NCBI RefSeq assembly: GCF_001640805.2
Contig: NC_066848.1
Coordinates: 11,361,896 to 11,425,895 of the forward strand
Length of the DNA: 64,000 bases
Source: Lates calcarifer
Taxonomy: Eukaryota > Chordata > Actinopteri > Centropomidae
Direction of reading: 5' to 3'
Shown piece after piece: positions 48,673 through 63,772 of the stretch; the first letter of the stretch is position 1; each line of letters opens with the position of its first letter. Made by a program: the position numbers and the translations under genes. The notes beneath the pieces were generated by a model that was not told the origin of the DNA, searched no databases, and saw only the letters and a program-made list of their open reading frames with translations.

Positions 48673-51600
48673 TGGGTGTAGATCATCTGTTCAATTAAGA
48701 ATAGTGAAAACAGGTGTGCATCATTGCGTCCTCTGAGCACTGAGTGACTGTCAGGTGGGGGAAGAAAGGGTGAAACTGTTTTGCAGTAGATGTGGGTGCA
48801 CTCATGTTTGCACATATGTGCCCACAGATAAATTGTTATAGTTTGAAGTGACTGAAAAATCTTAATTTAAGTTTTGTTCTTTGAAAGCTTTTGTTTCGGT
48901 CAGGCTCACCTTGTACATACCTGAGCAGATGGTATGTTCCGACAGAGAAGGTTAAAGGTAAGGTTGTTGGTATATAGTAGCAGGAGAGAGTTCCTCTTTT
49001 TTTTCTTTTACATTCTTTCCTTTCTTCAACTTATAGTTCTGCTTTATTCAACATCCCTTTAAAGTTGTCCTTTGCCAAGTACATATACTGTCCATTGTAT
49101 GAGAAAGCAAGACTACAGACATCATTGTGATATACAAACGCTTCAGATAACAGATGGTAAGACCTAGTGAAGCATGTCTGAAAATCAACACAGACAACAT
49201 GTGAGGGGCAAATATCTGTTATTCTTCACTTTAAATTAATGAATAAAATGCAACAGTTAAAATGTTCTTATAGATTTGGCATGGCCAGTACAAAAGAACC
49301 AGATAACATTGGATGTTTTCGTCCCTTTCTGTCATATGGCAGCTACTCTGAGTCTACTGCTAGTCAGCGAGATAGTGCCACACATTTTCCTCTGTCACTA
49401 TCACAAATGATGCTGCCTGAAATTGATGAGATTTAGATCTTTAACAGTGTGTTATTCTCAATGTGAATGACATATTTTCCTCTCAAACAGTACCAACAGC
49501 CAAAAAAGGAGCTGCCTGACTAGATTCTGTGTAACTGTTGTGCAGCCAAATCAGTTCCACCCCGGCAAACTACACCTGGAGAGGGTGCAGGGCTTTAAGC
49601 TAATATTATCCAGGGAAGCCTACACTCTCTGCTCGGCTAATTTCCTGGACAGCAGAGCAGCCGTGTGGTCTCAGCTGTGATAATACATACCTTCGACGTG
49701 GGTCGATTGCAGACTGAGATCTCCACATTGGAGCTGTTCCTACATTATCTAATGCTGATTTATGGTGTCTTTTTTACTCTCTAAGTATAGCTGTGGTTAG
49801 AATGAAGGTACAGACAGATTTAACTGTATACATGCTTCAGTTGATTACAAGAAGGCCCTGAAAAATTCTTTATCTTTTTGATTTTCAGTAGTTTACCATT
49901 TGGATTTGAAACCACATTTTCAAGGGCTTTAAATATCACAGTTCACCAACAAACCTATGCCCAGTTACATTGCTCATTGCAATGATGCACACTTCCACAG
50001 TCAGCATCTGCATTACATAAAAAGTGAACAGTAATTTCACTTCCCTTTTGATATTAATTAATTTTGGTCCTCCCACTGGAACTTGCAGACATTCAGTTGA
50101 TGGCACAAAAACACTTGGAAAGCACTACAACAAATTCTCTCATTTATTGTGTTGCTCATCCATGTCTGGACAGTAAACTCCTTGGTGTATCTGCTCATTG
50201 TCATTAAAGAGCGCACCAGGCACTGGGTGATGGAAAAGTAAGATATTCTCACAGCACCCCAAGACGCCCTGTCAGGCTGCATCTGTTACCAGGATTTAGA
50301 GGGCACCTGTAACCTGGAGGGATGTTGGCTGCAAATTAACGATGCAACTCAATTATTAAAGCCCTGTTCATACACAGTCACTGGCCACATTGGACATCAG
50401 TTAAAGGCAGATAATTTAGCATGATTTCTTGGCTCTTGCTACAGATTCTTGTGGTGCCCTCTATTTTAAACAATCAAGCATGCAAATGACAGAGAGCATC
50501 TTAATTGCTCACAGGTACAGAGTTGTGTTAATTGGCTTTAAATGTCAATTCAGTTATTCAAAATTCATTCAATAATGCCTCAAGTTCTGTTTATGTGAGT
50601 CAATTTCATCTGACATTTACTAGTATACATCTGTAGGGCTTTTGGTGTAATAACATTTCACAAGATGACAACCAGCTGTTCAGAAGTGTTTAGAATGAAA
50701 AAATGAAGAGCGACGTCAGGTTGCCAACAGGTTTTCGGAGCTCTGTGTTTTTACTGAATATTATTAGTTGATACAGTGGAATCAAGGCATACAACTTACA
50801 AAGTGCAAGCAAATGTAATGGCAGTGGCAGCCCGGATACTACAAAATAAATTTGACCTTTACCTGTTACAATGATAACAAACTGAGCAGTAAAGAAACTA
50901 AATCAAACCAATTCCAAACTAGATTAGCTGTAGTTTTACATCATGAAACCAATGATTAGTTGTGTCTTTGCTTCAGACTGAATCCTGAATCACTGTTGAT
51001 TTTAGCATACATGTATCCACTGGATGCACTTAACACTTTCCATGTGGGTCCAATTTGGTCCAAAGAAACCTGATTTTCCCCAGTATAGAAATCTCCAACT
51101 GACAACTGTCTCCAACTTTCACCATTAATGCCAGTTTATTGAGAACAGACTCTGTTTACTCCCTGATGCACATTCTATCCGCTCATGCAGATCCTGAAGC
51201 ATGCCTGTGTTCTGTTATCAGCGGTAGCCCATGTTATTTACAAGGGGCTTGGTCTGCTCCGTGCCTCCGTCTGATCTGCATAGTCTGTCTATCCTTGATT
51301 TGGTGCAGGGTCCCCATGCACAGGGCAGCAAAGCTCTTTTTCTGTGTGTGTGTGAGAGAGAGAGATGGTGGTAAAAAAGACTCTAACAAGTGGATTATGG
51401 GGGCAGACGAGGGCGGAAAGAGACAGGTCGATTGCCTTTTGGTTAGTGAGAGATGAAAGCGGCCGACACTCAATGGTGGACAGTCTGAGTGAAGTGGACG
51501 GAGCGGTTTCACCCTAGGGTGACCGTTAGAAGAGGATGTTTTTCTGTGTTCTATGTTCTTGGGAAATCTGTGGGGTTTTTTTTGTGAGAGGAGAGAAAAA

Positions 51601-51739
51601 AAAAGCATTTCTTTCCCATTGAATGCCTCCACCGTTATCTCCAGTCCCCTCAGGAGGAGCTTCACTATAGTCAACTAACAGCAGTGAAATATCCATGCAG
51701 TTGGAGCAGCCAAATCCCCCTTAGGCAAAGGCAAAGCAT

Positions 51740-51764
51740 CACACACACGCACACACACACACAC
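51740..51764. repeat. (CA)n microsatellite, short
   Basis: About twelve CA units with one CG interruption. Confidence 0.9.
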
Positions 51765-52036
51765 CTCTGTCCAACGCCAGCCTCCATAAACATATTCTGT
51801 GTAATGTTGAATTTTCACAAATCTGCTCCGTCAAAGCCGCAAGCTTCGCAGACAGTCTCCACGCCCCGTTGCGTTTGAAGACCCCAGTCAGTCTATCGCT
51901 GCATAAGTACGTGTATGACATGTTTCTGTCTGAAGTCGAGCTTTTCAAGCATCTGATGCCAGCTGCCTCTCTCTGCTCTGTCTGCCAATCCTCTCTGTTA
52001 GCCGTTGCTCCCCGTTACCCCATATCCTCCACATCC

Positions 52037-52059
52037 TTTTTTTTTTTTTTTTTTTTTTT
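52037..52059. repeat. T23 homopolymer run
   Basis: Twenty-three consecutive T residues. It could be an antisense retroposon tail, but no element body is recognised. Confidence 0.95.
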
Positions 52060-52629
52060 GAAGCTAGACTGTGTCCTGCCATGACTGTGTAAGATACTCA
52101 TTTTACACCCCCAAAGCCTGCTTTTCTGTGTCAGTCCTTCTGTGATTCTGTTCTTGTTTGTTAGCTGGCACAGAGCATGAGGTCATACGCTGTGTTTTTA
52201 GTACTGGATGTCCTGTGGTTTGTGTTTTATACAGCCAGTGTGTTTAGAGAGGTTGAAGCAGGGCACGAGCCCTTAGAAGAGGTAAAGCAAAAGCAAAGAG
52301 GCAGATTTAGAAATGTTTGACTGACTGCAAACTGCAGCACACTTAAAGAGGTGGTGCATATTTAGATATAAGTGACTAAAAATGCATAAAGACTCAAAAT
52401 TTAAAGCCATGCTTCTTAATATGATAAACTACACATTATTAATAGTTAGACTTGTTTATTCAGGATTATGACATGAATGCCAAATAAACAACTTTAAATA
52501 TTCTAATATGAAATAATAAATAACTGCTAGTTGTAACTCCAAACAACCTATAGTCATGAACAGATTATGAGACAATGGGCCCTCCAACCCTCCTACATAG
52601 GCGCATGACACCACGGCTGAAGTTTTCTG

Positions 52630-52945
52630 TTACTTTGTGGTTTTTATGGGCTCTATGCCACCCCTCTTGACCTGCCCCTGGTTAAGCAGCAGGATTTCTG
52701 CCATTTTCCATTGCCATTTCATTCTTCTCTTTCTGTATCTTTGCAGTCCATTTTGTGTCTCTTTGTGGTCATTTGGTGATTCTTTGTGGTTGTTTTGAGA
52801 GTCTTTGTGGTCATTTTGCATGGCTTTGTGGTTTGTTTTGTGCCTTTTGGTGGTCATTTTGCTCCTTTTTGGGGTCATTTTGGGGCCTGCCCTGCCCCCC
52901 TGGCCTTGCCCCAGGTTAAAACACTAAGATTTCTGCCATTTTTCT
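52630..52945. repeat. Minisatellite (21-bp TTTGTGGTCATTTTG units) with duplicated flanks
   Basis: From about 52750 to 52885, roughly six degenerate units of about 21 bp each carry CTTTGTGGTCATTTTG-like cores. The block sits between two copies of a flank: CTGCCCCTGGTTAAGCAG, then GGATTTCTGCCATTTT (about 52671-52707), and CTTGCCCCAGGTTAAAACAC, then GATTTCTGCCATTTTT (about 52905-52942). The open frame read on the minus strand, rich in His, Lys and Asn, is a by-product of the repeat and not a gene. Confidence 0.85.
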
Positions 52946-53799
52946 GCACGTCCTTTTGATTTTGTTCCTTTTCTTTTTTTCTCTATAAATGGTTTTCCAT
53001 CCCTTTGTCTTGTGGTCTGTTTCTGTCACCACTGTGTATAATTGTCTTCATATTTTTTTTTTGTTTTTCACTCTCCCTTTCCCTCTCTTCCTATTTATTT
53101 CTGCTCCATGGTTATTAGACTCACAGAAACTCACTCTAGCAGGAGGACCCATTCCCCCAGGCATCACAGCTGTTATTGGCACATTGCACAGTTTCATCTT
53201 TAACATTTTCTCGTTTTCAATACAGAATCCAATTTCTTTCCTCACTAAATTAGACATTAGTCAGCACTTCAGGTAAGCGATGCCAGGGAGTGAAATTAAA
53301 GCAGTAGAAATTATATGGTTTCAGGCTTGCGACTTTATCAAGGTTTCACGTACACATGTACTCACACATTCAACATACCCCTCCTTATGCTCTTCCCTCT
53401 AGTCAGTTGCTTAAATGTCCTGCTCTTGCCAGGATATGCCTCTTGAAAATGTGGCTGCCAGAGAAAATGTTTCTCTGGACATTTGATGGCCCGTTTATGT
53501 ATTGAGTAGGATTGAAAATCCCTTGAACTGGAGCTCATACAATGTCAGTAGACCATTAAATTGTGTGAAAAGGCCTCTTGAATGAACAGATTGAACAAAG
53601 GTTCCAGTGAAAGCTGCCTCTATTCTGGTTCAGCGGAATGATTGGGGCCACTTTTCTTGATCATTGTGGTTTCTGAACAGTAAAACTACACATAAAGTGG
53701 GATTTTTTCCGTCTCCCGGGCAAATTTGTTTAGTTTTTAATATCACTGTCTCCTCGGGCCTTCGTTTCAGTCAACCTTGTTCTTCCATTCATCTTGTAG

Positions 53800-53977
53800 G
53801 TATCCGTTTCCGACAGTGTTCAGCACATGCAGCAAAAAGGACCTTGCTGCCAGTCTGGAAAAAGGCGTGGGCATGTGTTTGTACAACATGCCCGAGGTCA
53901 AGGTGCTCTATGGTGGACAGAAGTGCGGCAATGGCTACGTGGAGGAGGGAGAGGAGTGCGACTGTGGGGAGCTGGAG
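53800..53977 (+). CDS. adam12: adam12 coding exon 12: end of metalloprotease, start of disintegrin
   Basis: Residues 400-459. YPFPTVFSTCSKKDL and SLEKGVGMCLYNMPEV close the catalytic domain; GGQKCGNGYVEEGEECDCG opens the disintegrin domain. Aligns end to end with mammalian ADAM12. Acceptor TTGTAG, donor GTAAGG, phase 0 at the end. Confidence 0.97.
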
Positions 53978-56900
53978 GTAAGGTCGAGAGCCTACATCCT
54001 CTTCACCCGCTCCAGTGGAGTGGATGAGTCTCCAACACTTGGGTTGTAGTGGGCAGTTCTATGTAACTATGAATGTGAAACAATGTGTAAAAAAGAAAAT
54101 GTTCCTGCTGGATAAAGAACAGTTAAAAGACCAAAGCTGCTCAGAAAATCAATTTTAAGTCAAGACTCAGTGAAGTGTAGCTAATATGATTCTGAAAAAT
54201 TCTATAGGTGGTCCTAGTCTTGAAATGTCCAGCAAAAAGAGGCCTGATTTTTCTTCTCCTTTCAACATACTGTAAACAGCCCCCTCAAATCAATACATTA
54301 ATAAGCAAAGAGTGGGTAGAAATGAATCAAGCGGGGAAAAAAACACCAAACATGGACTTGACATTCCCTTTAGAAAACCCATTGTCCAAAGAAAACAATA
54401 GTAACTGTCCTGTAAGCAATCATCCAGAACCACTGAAAGTCTCAACAGCTCACTCAGACCTCCCACCAATAAACCACAACAAACTTCAAGTTAAACTTCC
54501 TCTTGACACTGACGTTGTTATTGCGGCTAAAAAAGCCTAAAAGCTCAGCAAACCACCCGAGACACCGCAATATAAGTGTTTTATTTACATCCCGCCCTCT
54601 CAGTTTCCAACATGTGTTGGACAGGGCTCTGACAGGCTGCCACGGTGATGTCATATCCCCATTGAAGGCCCATTTATCAAACCGCTGTCCAACTCTGTGA
54701 CAAAGGCAACAAACAAAGGTGTAATCGGGTCGAAGCTGAAATAAGCTTTCTCTGGCTGTGCCACCCAAACAACTGGGCATGCTCTGATGCGTGCATCCAC
54801 TCGCGCACACGCTTTGTTTCTCACTCATACTCACAACTGCAGGGCGCCTCGGGAAGTGAAGTGAGAATCACATGTGGGAGGCAGCCAGGTTATCGCTCAG
54901 TCGCAGCCAAGACAGATGTGTGTCTCATAGATCCTAAAACAAAAACAGAGATTTGATGTTGAATATATCACTCAAAATCTGGCTGATGGGAGTTCCTGGA
55001 GAATATTTGTTTAAAACAGTGAAAAACGCCCTCCACAACTAACATCTAAAACCCATAAATTTTCAATTTATAGTGATATAAAACAAAGAAAAGCAGCAAA
55101 TCCACTCATCTGAGACGTTGGAGACATCGAATGACAACAGCAATGACTCAAAACAGTCAATAAATTATGAAAACTCCTGCTGATTATTATCATATATTAT
55201 ATATTGACTATATAATTGACTGTTTCAGCTCTGCATCAGACACACATTCATATTGCCCCATTTGCCCATTATTTGCCTCTTGAATCTGAATCCTTTAGAA
55301 ATCCTTATCAAATCTAATTCTATATTATAGTTTAGCTTTCAACATTTATAGGTAACTAAAGTTGGAGACTAAAAACTCAAAGATGCAGATCAGTAGTTAC
55401 CTTCTGAGAAGGCAGAAGAAGTCTAGTTTTTAGTGGCAGCCCAGTTAATATTCACAGCCTGTAGATACAATCTGAAAATGAGTTCAGCACAAGATATGAA
55501 ATGCTGAAAAAATATGTATCTGATTAGAATGAAATAACAATTACAGCCTACTGAACATTACAGTGATAAGCTTAAAATGTTGTTATAAGTATAATATGAC
55601 TAACGTGATAGGATCAACAAGATCATTTCTCTACTCGCCTACTCACAATCATAGAGCAATGTTACAGAATAATACAGTTTACCAAGAGCTTACCATAAAT
55701 CAGACAAGAGAAAAGTTTCATTTTAGCCTTTGCAGAATTAACCAGTTAATTAGCCACAGATGAAATGACCTCCCACCAATGATGTTTGTCATTTTAACCT
55801 GTGAGAGTGATGGTCAGCGTCAGCTTAAATAGGCATGCTAACATTATCTGAATGAACAAGGAGAGAGAAAAGGTTTGATAGGAGATTTGTTAGTGTCTGG
55901 TTTGTTCTGGTATATTACCAACTGGGAACCAAATCCAATATGTGACCTGCTATTGGAGTCTGTTCTGACACCTGATTAACCGAAGCATGGTTTCTGGAAA
56001 AATACTTTTTAGTGTTTCTTGTGATTTCGGTGAACTGACTCTTAAATCTTAACTGATTCAGCTGTATGTTTTATTATTCACTGAAGTGCTGTTATGACTG
56101 TGGACTCCATAATTTAGAGGCAACTCTAGGTAGTATTTTGGTGGAATTGTTATGTTTGACCACCAACGTAACAGCTGTATAATTTACATTTGCCAACTCC
56201 ATCTCTGCCAGCTTGACCCTCCATAACCTCCATAATGTTGCCACAGAGGGTCTGCTCGTTTGATCTCGACCCACTTAGACCGAGAAATGAAAGCAACCTT
56301 TTCTCTCGTCTCCAAAACAATAAGCTTACGTCAGGGCCAAGAGGTAAACAGCCAGACTCATAAAAAAAACACATCAACTGAAAATTAGACATCCAACAAT
56401 CCAGCTGCCTCCAGTTCCCCAGCCTTCCACGCATCTTTTCATTACCTTAGAGCCCCACAAGCAAAACAGCCACGTTGAGAGAAGAAAAAAATGATAGTGG
56501 GAGTTGTTTTTTCTACGTGATAGTAATGCAATGCGTGACACTACATGGAAAACAAAGCTGATGTGTTTTGGCATCCAATAAAAAATAAACATCGCAACAC
56601 CTCCCTGAAGTCTTTTATAGCATTATTCCCATTTCAACTTCTCCTTACATGTCCTCTCTCCTCTTGTCGTTCTCTGCCAGCAGCCAACTGATCTTGTCGT
56701 TGTGGTGAAGTGGCTTCAATCCTCACCTCTTAAGGGCTTTCAAATCCCACTCCCGCTCCTTTCCAATATACCTTAATATACCCTCTGCCACATCTTTCCA
56801 CATCAAATCTCAGTTTAAGATCTTAACACACAACCCTTCCAACTACTATACCTGATTCCTATCGTTTGCTCCTCTGCCTTGCAGCTCCCACTTCTCTGAC

Positions 56901-57168
56901 CTCACAAGGGTTGGCGTACTAAACATGCTCCTCTTTACACAGAGGTCTGAAGAATTCCCCAAATCCAGAACACATGATCTTCAGTTAATATGTCTCCTCT
57001 CAAAGGTCTCCAGGTCAGGGAGAAGTAAGGCAGGAATCCCCCGGACAGGAAGCGTGCTCCCCTGACCTGGAAGTCTTGATCTGACGGGAACCAACTGACA
57101 GAGAATCTTCACAGCGCTGATCAGGTCCACATGTTGTCAACTATTTTGTTTTCTTTCCCGCATCCCAG
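53978..57168 (+). other. adam12: Intron 12 (3.2 kb)
   Basis: Non-coding, ending GCATCCCAG. I see no recognisable repeat or other feature in it. Confidence 0.85.
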
Positions 57169-57258
57169 GAATGTATGAACCCGTGCTGCAACGCCACCAC
57201 CTGCACCCTCAAGGGAGATGCCGTGTGCGCCCACGGACAGTGCTGTGAAGACTGCAGA
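57169..57258 (+). CDS. adam12: adam12 coding exon 13: disintegrin domain
   Basis: Residues 460-489, starting ECMNPCCNATTCTLK and ending CAHGQCCEDCR. The eight cysteines keep the spacing of the ADAM disintegrin fold. Sequon at Asn467 (NAT). Phase 0. Donor GTAAGA. Confidence 0.97.
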
Positions 57259-58036
57259 GTAAGACTTTTCGTGCAGGCCTGGGTCTGTCTCGTGCATTCT
57301 CTTTCCACTTTGGATCTTCTTTTCCCAATATACATGTACTTACACCATCTTAATAGCTGAAAACCACTGGAAACTTCATATTCAAATTTTATTTTCAAAG
57401 CTTTACTCTGCAGAGATGGACATTTTTCAATTAATTCTCTCTGGTAGGATATTAAGAGCCTCATGATTGTACGTCCTTGCACATGATTTAATATCTCAGG
57501 TCAGTTTCTTCAAACTTTGTCAAGGCAGGTTTCAATTGAGGAAAAGTTCTCAGGTTGGATTGCATAAAGTTTGCTTCCACCTTGTTATTATAAGTATTTG
57601 CTTTGACATGTAAATGTTTTTCTTTTTTTTCCAGCAAATATCTCAGATGTATGTCCTTTCTCGGAACGTTTGTTGAAGATGATTAAATGCATTGAGTCTG
57701 CTCCTTATGTCCTTAAAGATGTTTCTGCTCAGACCTTCATTTCAATGAATGAGTCTTTTCCTTTGCTTTACATGAAAGCACGTTTTACCTTGTGGCATGT
57801 GACATCAGTATTGGACAATGTTCTACATAAGCTAGAACCCACTTTTCCATTCCAGTCTTGGCAAGCCCACTTTGAACACATGATAAAACATTCAACATTC
57901 ATCCATGCAAAGTGATGACTGAAGGAATGTCCAACAAAACATTTAATGCAGAGGCTGTGAGAAAATATAGAATCAAACTCAGATCTTCTTAATCATTTTA
58001 ACTGCTTGCCTGCTACTGCACTGTATGTGTTTACAG
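57259..58036 (+). other. adam12: Intron 13 (778 bp)
   Basis: Non-coding, ending TGTTTACAG. Nothing recognised. Confidence 0.9.
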
Positions 58037-58232
58037 CTCAAACCGGCTGGCACCCTGTGTCGAGAGTCCAGTAACTCTTGTGATTTGCCAGAGTTCTGTA
58101 CTGGTGCCAACCCTCACTGCCCAGCCAACGTTTATCTGCATGATGGGCACGCCTGCCACAACGTCGAAGGCTACTGCTACAACGGCATCTGCCAGACTCA
58201 TGAGCAGCAATGCATCACCCTGTGGGGACCAG
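58037..58232 (+). CDS. adam12: adam12 coding exon 14: disintegrin loop and start of cysteine-rich domain
   Basis: Residues 490-554 plus one base. The disintegrin loop reads [16 protein letters not shown], without an RGD tripeptide, as in mammalian ADAM12, which has CRDSSNSCD. Integrin binding would therefore follow the ADAM-type, RGD-independent mode. It continues [14 protein letters not shown] and [13 protein letters not shown] into the cysteine-rich region. Donor GTAAAT. Confidence 0.97.
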
Positions 58233-58348
58233 GTAAATCAACAGCTTCTAATAAGCTGGACTGTGTGTGTAGTCTTCACTTTTATTTTTAATATCCTTCA
58301 CTTTATATTGATGATCCTATTTCGTTTTTTTTCCTTGTTTGTGTGCAG

Positions 58349-58457
58349 GAGCCAAGCCTGCCCCTGGGATCTGCTTCGAGCGAGTCAACTCTGCAGGGGA
58401 TCCTTATGGGAATTGTGGGAAGGACTCCAAAGGCTCCTTTGCCAAATGCGATGCGAG
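58349..58457 (+). CDS. adam12: adam12 coding exon 15: cysteine-rich domain
   Basis: Residues 555-590 plus two bases: AKPAPGICFERVNSAGDPY then GNCGKDSKGSFAKCDA. Almost identical to mammalian ADAM12 and clearly different from ADAM19. The intron before it is only 116 bp, the shortest in the gene. Donor GTAAGG. Confidence 0.97.
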
Positions 58458-58949
58458 GTAAGGCTCTGCAGCTGCACTGATGCGGTAGAGGTGCAGAGAA
58501 ATTGTTGTGCAAAACGCAACTGATTAACTTAAGTGGTGTCATTAGCAATCATCATTACGTGGTGGAATCTGACATGTGATCTTCAAACAAAAGTTTACAC
58601 GGGTGAAAAATGTAATTTGAGCAAGATAGTAGCTAATTACGGTCTAAGAAAGTATTCATGAATCATTTCATGCTATTCTTGTCAGCTAATTGTTCTCAAG
58701 ATCTTCTCCCTTTGGGTGAATTCTGTAATCAAGCTCTTTGTTAATTGACGTAATTGCTTTAATGACCGGAGGACTGAAGCACTGCAGCTCTCTTCAGCAG
58801 TCTTTTCATCTTTCTCTACAGTTACTTATCTTTGTCTGTCATTGACAGGCCTTTATGTTTTAGGCTTTCTTTTAATGAAGTGTCCCATAATGTGTTTTTT
58901 TTTAATATTTGTGTGCACGCGTGTGTGTTTCTGTGTGTGTTGTACGCAG
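58458..58949 (+). other. adam12: Intron 15 (492 bp)
   Basis: Non-coding, ending TGTACGCAG after a GT-rich stretch at about 58909-58940. Nothing else recognised. Confidence 0.9.
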
Positions 58950-59148
58950 GGATGCAAAGTGCGGTAAAATCCAGTGCCAGGGAGGAGCCAACCGGCCAGT
59001 GATCGGAACAAACGCCGTTTCTATTGAGACCAACATCCCACTGCAAGAGGGAGGGCGTATTCTGTGTCGAGGGACACATGTGTACCTGGGTGATGACATG
59101 CCAGACCCTGGGCTGGTTCTGGCTGGTACAAAGTGTGGAGATGGCATG
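58950..59148 (+). CDS. adam12: adam12 coding exon 16: cysteine-rich domain
   Basis: Residues 591-657. DAKCGKIQCQGG, RPVIGTNAVSIETNIPLQ, GGRILCRGTHVYLGDD and PDPGLVLAGTKCGDGM are near-identical to mammalian ADAM12. This is the strongest single piece of evidence for the orthology call. The human cysteine-rich domain mediates syndecan and cell adhesion. Phase 0. Donor GTGAGG. Confidence 0.98.
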
Positions 59149-61055
59149 GTGAGGGAACGGTGTATCATTGAGTAGCACAGACAGTGCCTGTGACTCAGTT
59201 ATTATCATTATATTATCAAGATAAGGTCAATACAATATTGAATCACATTTTACCAAGTATTGTATATACCAGGAAAAATATAAGCCTCTACCATCCTGAG
59301 GACATCCCTGCAATTTTCTGATTATTCATAAAGTTTATGCTCTTTCTATAAATTTTAAAGTAGCTGTGAGATTGTTGTTTATTATCCTGTGAGCACAGGG
59401 TGCAGGTATACTATTTGTTCTCTAGAGGCCCCTGAAATTACAACTGCATGAGCCCAGAATAAAATTCCCTTGGATGCCAAGCACACAGTACTGCAGTACG
59501 GAGCCAAGGCAGACACAGAGAGGTAGCCTAAAGAAAAGGGCTAATGAAGTTAACTCCTGAGTGAATCCAGTGATCCATATGTGATGTACATATTACATTT
59601 AGGGGTGGAAAAGACTCTTATGGCAACCTTATTTCATTAGGTGTGCCTCTCAGCTTTTCTCCCTCTATGTGCCACCCTTAAAACCTCTCTTACCACACCA
59701 GTGACATCAGTACTTTTTTCTGCCAAGCAAGAGGCCTCTCTCTTTTGGGCTGGAGCACTTCCTTCCTAACAGTGCCTGTACTCGGTCTTACGTTAATGGC
59801 AAACTGGTTGTGAGAGCATATGATATGGGGCACATATGGGCAGTTTCACTAACCTCCTCTGCTGCTTTATATCAGTAGATAAACATACATTTTTAAGACA
59901 GCTCAATAGCACCAGTATGTCTTTTGATGTTAGCTTCCCAGCCCAGAACCTCAGTTAAGTCTAACAAATGGTCCAGATTTGGCCAGGTCGCAGTGGTTTA
60001 CAGTGTTTTTCTGCTTCTCGACAGATAACCATGTCGTCTGCTCAGCAGTTCTCACAACCAGATGGCTGAATTTGCGCTCCACAGCTTTGACTTTAACTTG
60101 TGAAAGGCCACAGCTCTGCCTGTGTGTGGCTGAAATTTGGCCCTGAACAGCATTGGTAACCACAGTCCTCAGAGTCCCCATAAGTTCTTTCAGTTACCTC
60201 AGGGACTTGCTGTCAGTGTGAAAAGTTCTTTGGTGTTGTGCACAAAATGGCCTTCTGCCATGTCAGCTTGTATCCTGGCTACAGTAGCCCAAATCATGTG
60301 TTCGCTCCACATATTATCTGGAAATGTTGATGGCCCGAAGGTGGGTCTTTGTCATGGGCTTTTGTTCTTCTCAAAAAGGTTTTCTGTTTTCCATGCCAAT
60401 CTGGGCATTAAGTTGGCAGCCCACACAATAGTGGGAGTTTGAGGAAAATGAGAGCTCCAAAACTGCTTTGCCTAATGCAGGCCTTATTTTCTACATAAAA
60501 GCAACAGGCTGGCCTTTTTCCAGTCTGATGTTTTTCTTTGTTCTACAAGGATATGTAGCATATTGTGCATTTTGTGTCCAGAACCCCTGAGCTGCATTAA
60601 TGCTTGTGATATGTGTGGTGCAGCTACCTGAGTGGCGACTCTGCACTTTTGCCTGAAGCAGACACGGTTCAGTTTGGTACATGTCCACCAAACATCACCT
60701 CAGGAGTTGTTAAAACTTTGTGTCAGTCTTAAAAATTGTATGTAGCATTTACAATTGTATTTAAATTCCATGTTAATTCATATTGATTTACGTTTTACAA
60801 TATTTTTTGTTAATTCTATAATAAAAGAGCAAATTACAACTGTACTGTGAGAGCAATCAGCAGGTGTCAATTATGCACATGCTACTTTATCTTACGGACA
60901 CTAAACCTGTGCACATGCAAGACTGGATGTTGTCCAGTTGTGCCATAGAACTCTACACACCTCTTCTATTTTAGTGTTCGTTGTTGTGTTCGACTTCATT
61001 GGTCTCCTAATTCTGCACCTCTTAAAATTACTTAATGATGCTTTTCCTGTTATAG
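59149..61055 (+). other. adam12: Intron 16 (1.9 kb)
   Basis: Non-coding, ending CCTGTTATAG. The stretch at about 59960-60450 has less A+T and repeats TGGCC-type words; it may be an old repeat that I cannot name. Confidence 0.85.
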
Positions 61056-61133
61056 GTGTGCCTAAATCGGCAGTGCCAGAATGTCAGTGTCTTTGGTGTG
61101 CATGAGTGCTCTGGGAAGTGCAATGGACGTGGG
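61056..61133 (+). CDS. adam12: adam12 coding exon 17: end of cysteine-rich domain, start of EGF-like module
   Basis: Residues 658-683: VCLNRQCQNVSVFGVHEC then SGKCNGRG. Carries the first two EGF cysteines (Cys675, Cys679) and a sequon at Asn666 (NVS). Phase 0 on both sides. Donor GTGAGT. Confidence 0.97.
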
Positions 61134-63633
<2,500 letters not shown>

Positions 63634-63772
63634 CTGACAGTGTGGTCATCACTGTGGCAATCCTGGTTACCCTGGTCAGCCTCCTGGTAGCCACCGTAAT
63701 CATCTTTCTGAAGAGGAAGACTCTGCTGCGACTCCTCTTCACCAATAAGAAGAGCACCTTGGAGAAGCTCAG
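63634..63772 (+). CDS. adam12: adam12 coding exon 19: transmembrane helix and start of cytoplasmic tail
   Basis: Residues 720-765 plus two bases. VVITVAILVTLVSLLVATVI followed by IFL is a single hydrophobic span (about 723-745), then the basic stop-transfer KRKTLLRLLFTNKK and STLEKLR, matching mammalian KRKTLIRLLFTNKK. The acceptor at 63632-63633 is chosen because the next AG would break the frame. Donor GTGACG. The remaining cytoplasmic exons lie past the window's end. Confidence 0.96.

Larger units (their letters stand above)
43232..53799 (+). other. adam12: Intron 11 (10.6 kb)
   Basis: Begins GTGAGT and ends CATCTTGTAG. It contains CA/GT arrays, a T23 run at 52037-52059, fragments of teleost repeats and a minisatellite. 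The open frames across it, up to 146 codons, are unconserved by eye. Confidence 0.85.

Noticed and set aside
51234..51674. 146-codon open frame on the minus strand in intron 11
   Set aside because: Composition reflects GA/CT-rich DNA; no domain recognised.
52630..52878. 82-codon Lys/His/Asn-rich open frame on the minus strand
   Set aside because: It is the translation of a 21-bp minisatellite, not a gene.
52750..52885. CRISPR-like array of regular short repeats
   Set aside because: Units are contiguous and degenerate with no unique spacers, and the DNA is vertebrate.
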